Positions 1-10,271 of a stretch of DNA of 64,000 nt are shown piece after piece (position 1 is the stretch's first letter; each line of letters starts with the position of its first letter). This stretch comes from Pseudodesulfovibrio portus. Lineage in GTDB: Bacteria > Desulfobacterota > Desulfovibrionia > Desulfovibrionales > Desulfovibrionaceae. The notes below the pieces were generated by a model. The model did no database searches and was not told the origin of the DNA. It saw only the letters and a list, made by a program, of their open reading frames with translations. Position numbers and translations under genes: made by a program. The stretch spans positions 374,501 through 438,500 of the forward strand of contig NZ_AP026708.1 of the NCBI RefSeq assembly GCF_026000375.1, in the 5' to 3' direction.

Positions 1-942
<942 letters not shown>

Positions 943-945
943 GAA

Positions 946-2328
946 TCAGGCAGAGCAGACCGGCGCGTCCTTGGGCGCGACGGTCAGTACGTCCACGGAG
1001 TAGGTGTCCACGCATTCGAGCAGGGTACGGTTGACTTCGCTCGACTCGGTTATCTTCCCAAGTTCCCCGAACATGTTGTCCAGGAAGCCGAACTTCTGCG
1101 AAAACTCCTCGTAGACACGGAGCACGCCCTCCATGTTGACCACCTTGACGATGTCCAGCACCCGGACCTGATCCAGGGCGCGGGCCGGAGCATAGACCTC
1201 CTGCCCGACCGCGTCCGTCAGGACCACGTATCCGGCACGCTGCAGCAGGCAGAACAGGCTGGTGACCAAGGGAGCCGGGGCCATCAAGCCGTCTGAATAT
1301 TCCTGCACCGAAGGCAGAGGGGAACCGTCCCGAAACCGCTTGGCCAGAATGATCATCATGAGCACGGCAAGCTTCTGCCGCTCATAGGGCGTAGCCTGGC
1401 CGAAATACCGTTGCTTGGTGAAGGAATTGATGTTCTGCCAGGCATAGCTGACCTGGGAACCGAACAGGACGATGACCCAGCTGATGTATATCCAGATGAG
1501 CAGCAACGGCAACTGGGCGAAGCTGCCGTAGATGGCGTTGTACTTGGCCGCGCCGATCTGCCAGTTGATGTACAGCCACTGGGCCATCTGCCACAGCACG
1601 CCGCCGACAACGCCGCCGATGAGGGCCGCCGACAGGTTTACCTTGGCGTAGGGTATGAAGGCATACATGAACATGAACGCCAGGGTGATGAGTACATAGG
1701 GCGTCAGCTTCAGGAACACCGACTCCAGGAACCCGATGGCCTCGACGCTGAGCAGGCCGGACACCATCTCCTGCTGCTGCAGGCTGATGTTGAAGCTGGA
1801 CGCTATGATCAGCACCAGCGGACAGATCAGGATGACCGGGAAGAAGTCCGCCACCTTGCGCCAGGGAGACCGCCCCTTGCGCACGTTCCAGATGGTGTTG
1901 AAGGCCTTTTCCGTGGTGCCGACCAGGGAAAACACGGTAAACAGCAGCGTGGCGACGCCGACCCATCCCAGGGCCTGTACGTTGGTACGGTCGATGTATT
2001 CGATGATCTTGTCCGCCACCTCCACCCGACCGGTGGTCAGCTTGAGGATGAGTGTGCGGATGAATTCCGTATTCTGCAGGCCGAATCCCTTGGAAATGGA
2101 AAAGGCCACGGCCAGGAACGGCACGATGGACAGGATGGTGGTGAAGGTCAGAGCCGCCGCCCTGATGATGGTCTGGTTGGAGGCGAAACCGAATCCCACC
2201 AGATAGAGCAGACGCCATGTGCTGCGCCAGAGCCGAATGTAGATCGGGGTGTCCACGGTATTGCGCACCCAGATGCCTTCGCTGAAATGGGTTTTTACCT
2301 GTCGGGAGGCGCGATCGAACGAGGTCAT
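946..2328 (-). CDS. YihY/BrkB-family inner-membrane protein with C-terminal extension
   Basis: The N-terminal ~300 residues match the YihY/virulence factor BrkB family (once called RNase BN), with about six membrane helices starting around residue 60. The family motif region includes AALTFTTILSIVPFLA and GAAKYNAIYGSFA. The biochemical function of the family is unsettled; it is an integral inner-membrane protein. At 460 residues it is longer than the ~290-residue E. coli homologue. Residues ~310-460 form a soluble tail that looks helical and may be a winged-helix-like domain. It lies 84 bases downstream of the asmA-like gene on the same strand and may be co-transcribed with it. Confidence 0.85.
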   Translation of the reverse strand: MTSFDRASRQVKTHFSEGIWVRNTVDTPIYIRLWRSTWRLLYLVGFGFASNQTIIRAAALTFTTILSIVPFLAVAFSISKGFGLQNTEFIRTLILKLTTGRVEVADKIIEYIDRTNVQALGWVGVATLLFTVFSLVGTTEKAFNTIWNVRKGRSPWRKVADFFPVILICPLVLIIASSFNISLQQQEMVSGLLSVEAIGFLESVFLKLTPYVLITLAFMFMYAFIPYAKVNLSAALIGGVVGGVLWQMAQWLYINWQIGAAKYNAIYGSFAQLPLLLIWIYISWVIVLFGSQVSYAWQNINSFTKQRYFGQATPYERQKLAVLMMIILAKRFRDGSPLPSVQEYSDGLMAPAPLVTSLFCLLQRAGYVVLTDAVGQEVYAPARALDQVRVLDIVKVVNMEGVLRVYEEFSQKFGFLDNMFGELGKITESSEVNRTLLECVDTYSVDVLTVAPKDAPVCSA

Positions 2329-2412
2329 GTCATCTCCGGGCGTTGCGGCCGTCGGTACGTTTCAGGGACGGAACATACATACACATTTTCACTCCCCACC
2401 CGCAAGAAACGA

Positions 2413-5400
2413 TCAGGGGGTAAAGAGGTCCCGCAGGAAGTCGAAGGATTTTTTGGGAATGCTCAGGATGTTGACGACCGTATCGTTGAGGATGTCGCCG
2501 GTGGGAATGCTCACCTCGGGGTCGGTCAACCGGCCGGAAAGCACCAGGGTGACGCTCGGCACGACCACGAAATCGTTCTGGATGGACAGGTCGATGGTAT
2601 TGTCCGGCAGGCTGAAACCGCCCTTGCCGTAGGACTGGAGCACGGGCGGTGCTTCCACGCGGAACTTGTCCGCCGTGAACACGCCGTTCTTCACGGTGAA
2701 GTCGCCGACGGCCTTCTGGAAAACCGTCCGGGACCTGGCCCGCTGCTCCATCTTGTCGATCTCCAGCTTGCTCATCGTCCCGGGCGCGATCTCGCCTTCC
2801 TTGGGAAACCCGGAGAACTTGAACGACCCGTTGGTGACACGGACGTCAACCTTGCCGTTGAGGTTCTCGAGGATGTCGTCGTCCGTGGCTCCCTGACTGA
2901 CAAGGTCCATATCCACATCCGTCTGGCCGCGCACGTACTCCTTGCCGCCCAGGTCTCTGGTCAGCGGTCCGGCCTGCATGTCCTCCACGTGAAGCTGAAG
3001 CCGGGTGGTCAGGAATTCCCTGTTGATCTGGCCGTTCCAGTCGGCCGTCAACGCCCCTTCATAGGTGACGCCCTGGACCTTGGAAACGTGAATCTGTCCG
3101 TTTTCGGCCTTGATGTCGCCGGTCACGCCCTGCGACCGAATCTTGGCCAGCTTCAACTCCTCAAGCGCGGCCTTGCCGTTGAGGCGCAATGCGCCCAAAA
3201 ATTTCAGGGGCAGCTTGACCGGCGGGGCCTTCACATATTTCTGCGTGCGCCGCTCCTCCAGCGTCCGCTCGGGTTTGGGCGGCAGATAGCGGTCGATATC
3301 CAGTCGCCCGCCGTTGAGGGAAAAGGAAAGCATGGGGTTGTCGTACCCGTTGCCGACCACCTGGCCGGTGACCGCCATGCCGTCTATGTCCGCCACGGCA
3401 TTGTTCAGGGTGAACCCTTCCTTGTCGGCCGCAAACCGGGACGCAAGGGACCACGAATGCAACGCCTCCGGGTCGGCCGTGGGAAAATCTTCCCCGGTCA
3501 GCAGGAATATGAGCCGTTTCGGGTCAGCGTCCCTGATGGCGAACTCGCCTGTTCCTTCAATTTCGTCATTCAGGCCGGTCACCACACCGCGTCCCGTGAC
3601 GATGGTTTCCAGCACCTGGAGAAAGCCGTCTTCGATCCCGACCGTATGCGTCTTGGAGTCATAGACGACCAAGGCCGAAGCATTGACTCGCCGGGAGCCA
3701 TCGGGCAGTACGGCCAGGAAACCGCTGCCGTTCACCGACGCCCCGGTCGTGACCAGATGGGATTCATCCCAGGCCACGGAGACAGGCCCCTGCACGTCCA
3801 CAGACAGTTTCTCCACATCCGTGCCCCCCTGCATGCGCAGGGAAGCGGCGATGACCGGATTCCAATACCGTGCCGGACCGTTCCCGGGACTCATGTCCGC
3901 CTTCAGCTTGAACTCGGCATACGGCACCTCCCGGCCTTTGCCGGACGTGCCCCTGATGCGGGCGACCCCGTTCAGGAGAGCCAGCTCAACGGTCCCCGTC
4001 AACCTGTTCACCAGGTTCATGGACCGCTCCTGCGGAGGGCACGGCATGGACGGGACCGTCAATTCAAGCCCGATGGACCCGACGCCGCCCAGGGACGCCT
4101 TGTCGCCATGCAGGAAGGCGAAACCGTCCTTCTGTGATTCAGCGTCGATGTACGCCTTCATGGACAGGGTGGGCATGCTGCTTTCCGCGTCAGCCCCGAT
4201 GACGGCCTCAACCGTGCCGCCCACCGAGGCCTGGCCTTCCTTGATGGCCCCGGCGTCGATGACGATGGACTTGTCGGCGGTCACCTTCAGGCGGATGTCG
4301 GATAAAAGCGTGTCCAGGAGGGTCAGTCCATCCGACCGGACGGTCCCCTGCCCCTTGAACGCCCGGAACAGCGGCAGGTTGAAGTCATCCCAGATGAACG
4401 GCGTGCCGGTCCTGAAAAGCGGAAGATACCGGTCCAGATCGATGGTGGTGGAACGCAGCGCAAAATCAAAGACGGGCGTGGCGAAACCGCTCATGCCCAG
4501 ATCGCCGCGCACCGTGATGTCGTCAAGGGTGGCCACCAATTTCTCGAACCGGACGCCTGTCTCGTCAATACGGAAAAAGGATGCGAAAGCACTGCTCTTC
4601 AGGCCATCCACCGAGTCGACGGGCACCTCGGGCGCAAAACGGGAAATGAGCGAGGCCGGGACAAAGGGGCGGACCGTTACATGTCCCTGGCCGCTCAGGC
4701 TCTCGCGCAGGTCGCCGCTCGTGATGCTTCCCTCGGCTCGCAGCCCCAGAAGCTGGGCCTGGAAATCCTGCAGGCTGACCGTACGATGCTCCCAATCAAA
4801 AGCCACGCCCGCGGTCAGTTCCCCGGGCTCGGCGTCCTCGGGCAGAAAGTCGCCGTGAACGGTGGCCGTCACAGTGGCGTCGTCCAACCGCAGATCGGAT
4901 AAATCGGGATTGAAACCGACAAGCCCGGTCAGGGCGAGGTCGGCCCGGACACCCAACTCCTCCGAGGAAAATCCGCTCCCCACGGTAACCGGGATCGGGC
5001 TGTCAGCCCTGATATCCCCGGTACGAAGGGAGATGCCGCTCAACCGCCATTCCCGGTCGTCCCGCCTGTCCTGAAACAGGACATTCGTGTTGGCTATCTC
5101 GATGTTCGACAACGACAAGGCCCAATCGTTCGATGCGGCCCCGTCCCCGCTGCCCTGGATGCTCCGTATGAGCGATTCCAGATTGAACCGCCCGTTCTCA
5201 TCAACAATAACGGCAACCTGCAAACCGTCCACGAAAACCGATTCGATCATGATCGAACGGGCGAGCAGCGGCAGGACCTGAACATTGACATGGATGGTCT
5301 CGAAACGGGCAAACGGCTCGGTGCCGAGTTCAGGATCTTCGCCAATGGTCAAACCGCCCACTTCGAACAGGATTTCAGGCCAAAGATTGATGTTCAATTC

Positions 5401-5568
5401 ACCGACAAGGCGCACCTCGCGGCCCGTTGCCCGGCTGAGGGTGTCGGTAAACAGGGTACGGAATTCCCGGGTGTTTATGTAGTCGGATGCATAGAAAAGA
5501 CCGGCCACGGCCACCAGCACGACCGCCACGACCAGCTCGATGCCCAGGAGGACCAGTCTCCTAATCAT
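2413..5568 (-). CDS. AsmA-family protein
   Basis: This 1051-residue protein has one N-terminal membrane helix (residues ~5-28) followed by a very long periplasmic region rich in beta-strand patterns. The N-terminal block (YINTREFRTLFTDTLSRATGREV) and a C-terminal DUF-like region are typical of AsmA proteins, which are thought to bridge the periplasm and move or sort phospholipids to the outer membrane. The exact cargo cannot be read from sequence. The start ATG overlaps the end of the upstream DUF89 gene by eight bases, which implies translational coupling. Its placement next to the lipid A/Bam operon fits a role in envelope assembly. Confidence 0.85.
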   Translation of the reverse strand: MIRRLVLLGIELVVAVVLVAVAGLFYASDYINTREFRTLFTDTLSRATGREVRLVGELNINLWPEILFEVGGLTIGEDPELGTEPFARFETIHVNVQVLPLLARSIMIESVFVDGLQVAVIVDENGRFNLESLIRSIQGSGDGAASNDWALSLSNIEIANTNVLFQDRRDDREWRLSGISLRTGDIRADSPIPVTVGSGFSSEELGVRADLALTGLVGFNPDLSDLRLDDATVTATVHGDFLPEDAEPGELTAGVAFDWEHRTVSLQDFQAQLLGLRAEGSITSGDLRESLSGQGHVTVRPFVPASLISRFAPEVPVDSVDGLKSSAFASFFRIDETGVRFEKLVATLDDITVRGDLGMSGFATPVFDFALRSTTIDLDRYLPLFRTGTPFIWDDFNLPLFRAFKGQGTVRSDGLTLLDTLLSDIRLKVTADKSIVIDAGAIKEGQASVGGTVEAVIGADAESSMPTLSMKAYIDAESQKDGFAFLHGDKASLGGVGSIGLELTVPSMPCPPQERSMNLVNRLTGTVELALLNGVARIRGTSGKGREVPYAEFKLKADMSPGNGPARYWNPVIAASLRMQGGTDVEKLSVDVQGPVSVAWDESHLVTTGASVNGSGFLAVLPDGSRRVNASALVVYDSKTHTVGIEDGFLQVLETIVTGRGVVTGLNDEIEGTGEFAIRDADPKRLIFLLTGEDFPTADPEALHSWSLASRFAADKEGFTLNNAVADIDGMAVTGQVVGNGYDNPMLSFSLNGGRLDIDRYLPPKPERTLEERRTQKYVKAPPVKLPLKFLGALRLNGKAALEELKLAKIRSQGVTGDIKAENGQIHVSKVQGVTYEGALTADWNGQINREFLTTRLQLHVEDMQAGPLTRDLGGKEYVRGQTDVDMDLVSQGATDDDILENLNGKVDVRVTNGSFKFSGFPKEGEIAPGTMSKLEIDKMEQRARSRTVFQKAVGDFTVKNGVFTADKFRVEAPPVLQSYGKGGFSLPDNTIDLSIQNDFVVVPSVTLVLSGRLTDPEVSIPTGDILNDTVVNILSIPKKSFDFLRDLFTP

Positions 5569-6448
5569 GGGCGGCTCCGTCCGAATTCATATGGCAGAAC
5601 GCGCTGCTTCCGACCTGGAGGCCGGTTTCGGCGGCAACACGGGGACATTTGACCTTGAGAGCGCAAAAAATACCCGGCCACCGCCCGGAAAGCGCCTCGA
5701 AGTTGCCCTGTCCCTTGGCCAGTATGACGTCGGCCTCGCGCATGCGATCGAGGAACTCCGGGGTGCACCGCTCCAGCACCGTGCCGGGCGTGTCGACGCC
5801 GCTTTCAACCACCGGACACAGATTCGTCATGCCCACGGCCCGGGCGTCGTCCATGGTGGCGTCGTTGATCACGGGAACCGAGCGGACGGCATAGGTCACG
5901 GCGCACCCGCGGCGCTTGAGCTCTTCCACCAGCAGGGTGTCCAGCACGATCTCGCCGGTGTTGTCGCCAAGAATGAGGACCATCGCTCCGGAAACGGCCT
6001 GCCGTTTGAACGCGGCCAGGGCGGCGGGAGAAACGGAACGGGCCACGGCTCCGAGCTCCCCTTCCAGGTCGAACTCCAGCTCCACGCCCCGATCGATGTA
6101 GTTGCCTATGATGGAAAGTTCCAGGGCAATCCCCAACGGGTCGCCCTCGGGATCGGCGGTTTCAGCGGCCAGCCGTTCTCTCAGTTCGGGCATAAGGGAC
6201 ATTACCCATGCGTTGGCCTCTTTCTTGTCTGCGGCATACAGATCGCCGCACCCGGTCATGCGTCGGACCAATCGGGCCAGATGACGGGCAATGGCAGGCG
6301 GCGGCTGATTGAGATCCAGGGATGCGATCTCGCTCCCCCAAGCCTTGACGATTTCGTGCTGCAAGGTCGGATCGTCCGGGCAGGCGAGCTTTGCCTCGTT
6401 CACGGCCATCTTCATGAAGCACGGCATGCAATCAAGAGAGGTATCCAT
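5561..6448 (-). CDS. DUF89/ARMT1-like family protein (metal-dependent phosphatase fold)
   Basis: This 295-residue protein matches the DUF89 family, whose characterised members are metal-dependent damage-control phosphatases acting on phosphometabolites. The N-terminus carries a C-x2-C pair (DCMPC), common in the prokaryotic subgroup. The metal-site motif LGDNTGEIVLD and the downstream INDATMDD and AKGQGNFEAL blocks are present. The substrate is unknown. The gene overlaps the start of the asmA-like gene by eight bases. It is separated from lpxI by 128 bases without a clear terminator, so it may have its own promoter. Confidence 0.8.
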   Translation of the reverse strand: MDTSLDCMPCFMKMAVNEAKLACPDDPTLQHEIVKAWGSEIASLDLNQPPPAIARHLARLVRRMTGCGDLYAADKKEANAWVMSLMPELRERLAAETADPEGDPLGIALELSIIGNYIDRGVELEFDLEGELGAVARSVSPAALAAFKRQAVSGAMVLILGDNTGEIVLDTLLVEELKRRGCAVTYAVRSVPVINDATMDDARAVGMTNLCPVVESGVDTPGTVLERCTPEFLDRMREADVILAKGQGNFEALSGRWPGIFCALKVKCPRVAAETGLQVGSSAFCHMNSDGAAHD

Positions 6449-6576
6449 TCATTATCCCGGATGACAGAATTCATTGAGAACATTGAAGATTCATATGCCT
6501 TAAAATCTCCTGTCCCTCCTTGGAGGATGGCACAACACCGCACCCATGGCAAGAAAAGGGCGGTCTGGAAGCCGGG

Positions 6577-7419
6577 TCAGTCGCCTTTCAGGCTGAACGA
6601 TTCCCCGGTAAGACCGACAATGGAAATATTATTGGCATCGGCGAAACCGAGGGCCGCCTCACGGTCGAAGAACAGGGACTTGCCCGCTTCAACGCCAAGG
6701 CAGGTGGCCTGGCCGTCGGCCATGGTCCTGAGCGTGTCCAGGCCGAGGCTGGGGAGATCGACCTCCTTCTGCTGTCCGGGCTTGAAGACCTTGACCACCA
6801 CGCACCCTTTGCCGCCGTACGAACAGCCCCGCCTGATGGCCTCGTCAGTCCCTTCGATGGCCTCCACCGCAGCCACGACGCCCTCGTTGACGACCACGCA
6901 CTGGCCGATGTCCAGGCGTCCGAGTTCCTTGGCCATGGTCCAGGCGAAATTGAGGTCTTTCCACTCCCGCTCATCCGGCTCCCGACGGGTCAGGACGCCA
7001 TCCGGGGTCAACAACTCCGGCAGGAATTCGTGCGCGGGAACCACGGGCATGCCCTCCTTCTCGAACTCTTCGGCCAGAATGCCGAGCAGTGCGGAGTCGC
7101 CCCTGTTCTTCTTGCCGAGTATGAGCTTGATGGCGCGCATGTCCAGGTGGCGGACATCCATGACCTTGGGCTTCTCGATGGTCCCGGCCATGATCAGGCG
7201 GTCCACACCGTTTGACTTCAGGTAGCCGATGAGCTTGTTCAGCTTGCCGAACTTGAGCTCCATCCACTCGTCTGCCAGCGGGACCACGTCCATATTGGTA
7301 TGGCCGGTGAAACCGGCCACCACAAGGCGGTGCCCCTTTGACTTGACGCCCTGGGCGACGAGGACCGGGAACTGCTTCCCGCCCGCGATGAGTCCGATGG
7401 TCAGCGGTGCGTCAGGCAT
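6577..7419 (-). CDS. lpxI: UDP-2,3-diacylglucosamine pyrophosphatase LpxI
   Basis: LpxI hydrolyses UDP-2,3-diacylglucosamine to lipid X in lipid A synthesis, replacing the unrelated LpxH of enterobacteria. The 280-residue length and motifs (IGLIAGGKQFPVLVA at the N-terminus, MAGTIEKPKV, VVVNEGVVAAVEAIEGTDE and KVFKPGQQKEVDLPSLG) fit the family formerly called DUF1009. It is the last gene of the lysS-bamA-lpx operon, nine bases after lpxA, which supports the assignment strongly. Confidence 0.93.
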   Translation of the reverse strand: MPDAPLTIGLIAGGKQFPVLVAQGVKSKGHRLVVAGFTGHTNMDVVPLADEWMELKFGKLNKLIGYLKSNGVDRLIMAGTIEKPKVMDVRHLDMRAIKLILGKKNRGDSALLGILAEEFEKEGMPVVPAHEFLPELLTPDGVLTRREPDEREWKDLNFAWTMAKELGRLDIGQCVVVNEGVVAAVEAIEGTDEAIRRGCSYGGKGCVVVKVFKPGQQKEVDLPSLGLDTLRTMADGQATCLGVEAGKSLFFDREAALGFADANNISIVGLTGESFSLKGD

Positions 7420-7428
7420 ACCTTCCGG

Positions 7429-8229
7429 CTAGTCGCCACCGTGTTTGTGGTCGGGGGTCACGCCGTTCTTGCTCTCGCGGATGAACGCGACCAGCCGGTC
7501 CACGGCGGCGCTTCCCTGGATTTCCTCTTCCACCTGGGCGAGGCTCTTTTCCTTGGTCAGGCCGGATCGGAAAATAATCTTGTAGGCCTTTTTCAGGGCC
7601 TTGCAGTCGGCGGACTCGAAACCGTTGCGGCGCAGGCCTATGAGGTTGGGGCCATACAATGCGCCGCGCACCCCGTGGGCCAGCATGAACGGAGGCACGT
7701 CCAGCTTGTACCCGCTGGCACCGCCGAGAAAGGCGTACTCGCCGATACGGATGAACTGCTGCACGGCGGAAAGGCCGGAAATGATCACGTTGCGGCCCAC
7801 CTGCACGTGCCCGGCCAACTGGACTGCGTTCGCCATGATCACGTTGTCGCCGACGATGCAGTCATGGGCGATGTGGGAATAGGCCATGAACATGCAGTGG
7901 GAGCCGATCACGGTCTCGCCCTCGCCCTGGATGGTGCCGCGATGGATGGTCACGCACTCGCGGATAATGTTCCCGTCGCCGATGCGGGTGAAGGTCTTCT
8001 CGCCCTTGTAGGCGAGATGCTGCGGTTCGCCGCCCACCACGGCATGCGGATGCACGTGGTTGTCGGCGCCCATTTGCGTGTTGGAACGGATGACGCAATG
8101 GGATTCCAGCTGGGTCCGGTCACCGATTTTGGTGTCCGCGCCGATGACGACATAGGGACCGATCCGCACGTCCGCGCCAAGCTCGGCCGTGGAGTCGATG
8201 ACCGCACTCGGATGAATGTCGCTGGCCAT
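7429..8229 (-). CDS. lpxA: UDP-N-acetylglucosamine acyltransferase LpxA
   Basis: LpxA transfers a 3-hydroxyacyl chain from acyl-ACP to the 3-OH of UDP-GlcNAc, the first step of lipid A synthesis. The protein (266 residues) has the left-handed beta-helix hexapeptide repeats over residues ~5-190 and a helical C-terminus. The catalytic histidine region reads MAYSHIAHDCIVG. I chose the ATG at 8229 because [11 protein letters not shown] is the conserved N-terminus; the frame is open further upstream but that part is fabZ read out of frame. The start shares one base with the fabZ stop (TAATG), so the two are translationally coupled. Confidence 0.96.
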   Translation of the reverse strand: MASDIHPSAVIDSTAELGADVRIGPYVVIGADTKIGDRTQLESHCVIRSNTQMGADNHVHPHAVVGGEPQHLAYKGEKTFTRIGDGNIIRECVTIHRGTIQGEGETVIGSHCMFMAYSHIAHDCIVGDNVIMANAVQLAGHVQVGRNVIISGLSAVQQFIRIGEYAFLGGASGYKLDVPPFMLAHGVRGALYGPNLIGLRRNGFESADCKALKKAYKIIFRSGLTKEKSLAQVEEEIQGSAAVDRLVAFIRESKNGVTPDHKHGGD

Positions 8230-8687
8230 TACATATCCCCTTTGTTGGCGACGGCTGCGGAAAACTCGCCCTGGCAGACGACAACACCGTCCACCTCGGC
8301 CACGCCGCGCATCTTCCATATATTCATCTTGTTCTTCTCATAATACACGTTCAGGATCAGTTGATCGCCGGGCACGACCGGCTTGCGGAACTTGACCTTG
8401 TTGATGCCGGTGAAGAGGAACACCTTGTCGCCGAGTTCCTCTTCGACGGAATTCATGACGAATATGCCGCCGGTCTGGGCCAGGGCTTCGAGCTGCAACA
8501 CGCCGGGCATGACCGGAAGTCCGGGGAAATGCCCCTGGAAGAAGTTCTCATTCATGGTCACGTTCTTCATGGCCTTGAGCCGCACGCCGGGCTCGAGTTC
8601 CAGCACCCGGTCCACCAGGAGGAACGGGTAGCGATGCGGCAGCATCTCCATTATCTTTTTGATATCGAGATTGAACTCGTTACTCAT
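8229..8687 (-). CDS. fabZ: 3-hydroxyacyl-ACP dehydratase FabZ
   Basis: FabZ dehydrates 3-hydroxyacyl-ACP in fatty acid elongation and so competes with LpxA/LpxD for the same acyl donors. The 152-residue hot-dog protein carries the active-site block [19 protein letters not shown] with catalytic His and Glu. ATG 8687 is preferred over a TTG four codons upstream because GGAGAA sits eight bases in front of it. Its start overlaps the lpxD stop by eight bases. The lpxD-fabZ-lpxA order is the classical one. Confidence 0.96.
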   Translation of the reverse strand: MSNEFNLDIKKIMEMLPHRYPFLLVDRVLELEPGVRLKAMKNVTMNENFFQGHFPGLPVMPGVLQLEALAQTGGIFVMNSVEEELGDKVFLFTGINKVKFRKPVVPGDQLILNVYYEKNKMNIWKMRGVAEVDGVVVCQGEFSAAVANKGDM

Positions 8688-9720
8688 TGTCTTCTCCAAC
8701 TGCCTTCTTCATGGATTCCAGTTCCATTTCAAGCTTTTTCAGACGCTTAAACATATCCGGCAACTTGGGCACGCACACACCGGCCGCCTTGAGGAAAGTC
8801 GCGTACGGCATGGCCGGAGTTCCGGACACCTTGACGCCGGGCTCCAGCTTGCCGGACACACCACACTGCCCGCCGACTATCACGCCGTCGCCGATGCGGG
8901 TATTGTCCGCCACCCCTGCCTGTCCGGCCAGGATGACGCCGTTGCCCACGACGGTGCTGCCGCCGATACCCACCAGGCCGACGATCAGGCAATGCTCGCC
9001 GATCTCGACGTTGTGGCCGATCTGGACCAGGTTGTCGATCTTGGTGCCGCGCTTGATGCGGGTGGTGTCAAGAGCGGCGCGGTCAATGGCCGAGTTGGCA
9101 CCGATTTCCACGTCGTCCTCCACCGCCACCGTCCCGATCTGGGGGATCTTCATGTGGCCGGCCGGAGTCTGCGCAAACCCGAACCCGTCACCGCCCAGCA
9201 CTGCGCCGGGCTGAAGGATGACGTTGTCGCCCAATGAGAGGCCGCCCATGACGACCACGTTGGGATACAGGATGCAGTTGGCGCCGACACGGGTTCCCTC
9301 CCCCACGTACACGCCGGGGAAAAGCACCGTATTGGAGCCGATCTCAGCTCCCTCGCCGATGAAGGCAAAGGGATAAACCGTGGCCGTCCCGTCAACCGAA
9401 GCATCGGGATGGATGAACGCGAGCTCACTGACACCGGTCAGGCAACCCTGAGGCTTGGCAAAGAGGTTGATGATCTTTGCCAGGTCCATATAGACGTTGG
9501 TGCTGACCAGGGCAGATCGAACCCTTTCGGCATAAGGGCCGGATGTGAGGACACATCCGGCCTTGGTGGTTTCCAGCTGTTGCTGATATTTCGGGTTCAC
9601 GAGAAAGGAAATCTCGTCAGGTCCCGCCTTGTCCAGGGTGTTGACCCCGGAAATTTCAATATCCGCACCAGTGTACTCTAGCCCGAGCTCCTCGGCCAGG
9701 GCGGACAATTTTATGCTCAT
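8680..9720 (-). CDS. lpxD: UDP-3-O-acylglucosamine N-acyltransferase LpxD
   Basis: LpxD adds the second, N-linked 3-hydroxyacyl chain in lipid A synthesis. The 346-residue protein has the N-terminal uridine-binding domain (residues ~1-100), a hexapeptide-repeat beta-helix (~105-300) with the catalytic histidine in [14 protein letters not shown], and a C-terminal helix. Length and order match the family. It begins four bases after the skp stop codon and overlaps fabZ. Confidence 0.96.
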   Translation of the reverse strand: MSIKLSALAEELGLEYTGADIEISGVNTLDKAGPDEISFLVNPKYQQQLETTKAGCVLTSGPYAERVRSALVSTNVYMDLAKIINLFAKPQGCLTGVSELAFIHPDASVDGTATVYPFAFIGEGAEIGSNTVLFPGVYVGEGTRVGANCILYPNVVVMGGLSLGDNVILQPGAVLGGDGFGFAQTPAGHMKIPQIGTVAVEDDVEIGANSAIDRAALDTTRIKRGTKIDNLVQIGHNVEIGEHCLIVGLVGIGGSTVVGNGVILAGQAGVADNTRIGDGVIVGGQCGVSGKLEPGVKVSGTPAMPYATFLKAAGVCVPKLPDMFKRLKKLEMELESMKKAVGEDNE

Positions 9721-9724
9721 GCAA

Positions 9725-10240
9725 CTATTTTCCGGCCTGTTTCGCCTTGTTCAGGGCCTTGACCAGTTGATCTGTGACATCAAGTCCATCGGCGATGAAG
9801 GACAGCCCGGGAGTTTTTTTGTCAAACAGCACGGTGTAGCCGTTGGAAACACAAAACTCCTTGATCACCTTTTCGGCGACAGGGGAAATCGGAGTTACCA
9901 ACTTGGCCTGTTCGGCCTTGAGGGCCTTCTGGTACACGTTGACATCTTCATTCCAATCACGCCCACGACGGCGAAGTTCCATGACCTTGTCCTGCATGGT
10001 CTTTTCGTCAAAGGCCTTGCTTTCAATCTGTTTCTTCAGGTTGGCGATGGCTTCGCGTTCCTTCAAGAGTTGCTTATCGCGAGCCTGAAACTTGGCGTCC
10101 ATTTTCGCCTTCAGTTCCTGGCCGTACTGGGACTGCGTAATCATCTTCTGCAGGTCGAAAACCGCGATCTTGGTCTCGGCAAAAGCCACGGCCTGGAAAA
10201 GAAAGACGAAACACACAGCCAGTAAACAAATCTTTTTCAT
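9725..10240 (-). CDS. skp: Skp/OmpH-family periplasmic chaperone
   Basis: Skp holds unfolded outer-membrane proteins in the periplasm for delivery to the Bam complex. The 171-residue protein has a signal peptide ([21 protein letters not shown]) and a charged, coiled-coil-rich body (residues ~45-110), as in the family. The ATG at 10240 is preceded by AAGGAGAA, which sets the start nine codons inside the longest open frame. It lies directly between bamA and lpxD, the conserved gene order in many Gram-negative bacteria. Confidence 0.92.
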   Translation of the reverse strand: MKKICLLAVCFVFLFQAVAFAETKIAVFDLQKMITQSQYGQELKAKMDAKFQARDKQLLKEREAIANLKKQIESKAFDEKTMQDKVMELRRRGRDWNEDVNVYQKALKAEQAKLVTPISPVAEKVIKEFCVSNGYTVLFDKKTPGLSFIADGLDVTDQLVKALNKAKQAGK

Positions 10241-10271
10241 TGTATTCTCCTTGAATCTTGAATTCATCGTT

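Noticed and set aside
1411-4137. A long open frame on the plus strand opposite the YihY and AsmA genes
   Set aside because: It has no recognisable domain, is rich in His/Gly/Arg/Asp as expected for the antisense of a GC-rich gene, and overlaps two well-supported genes.
6520-6545. A sigma-54 promoter based on TGGCAC upstream of lpxI
   Set aside because: The GG and GC are nine bases apart instead of ten, and no plus-strand gene follows.
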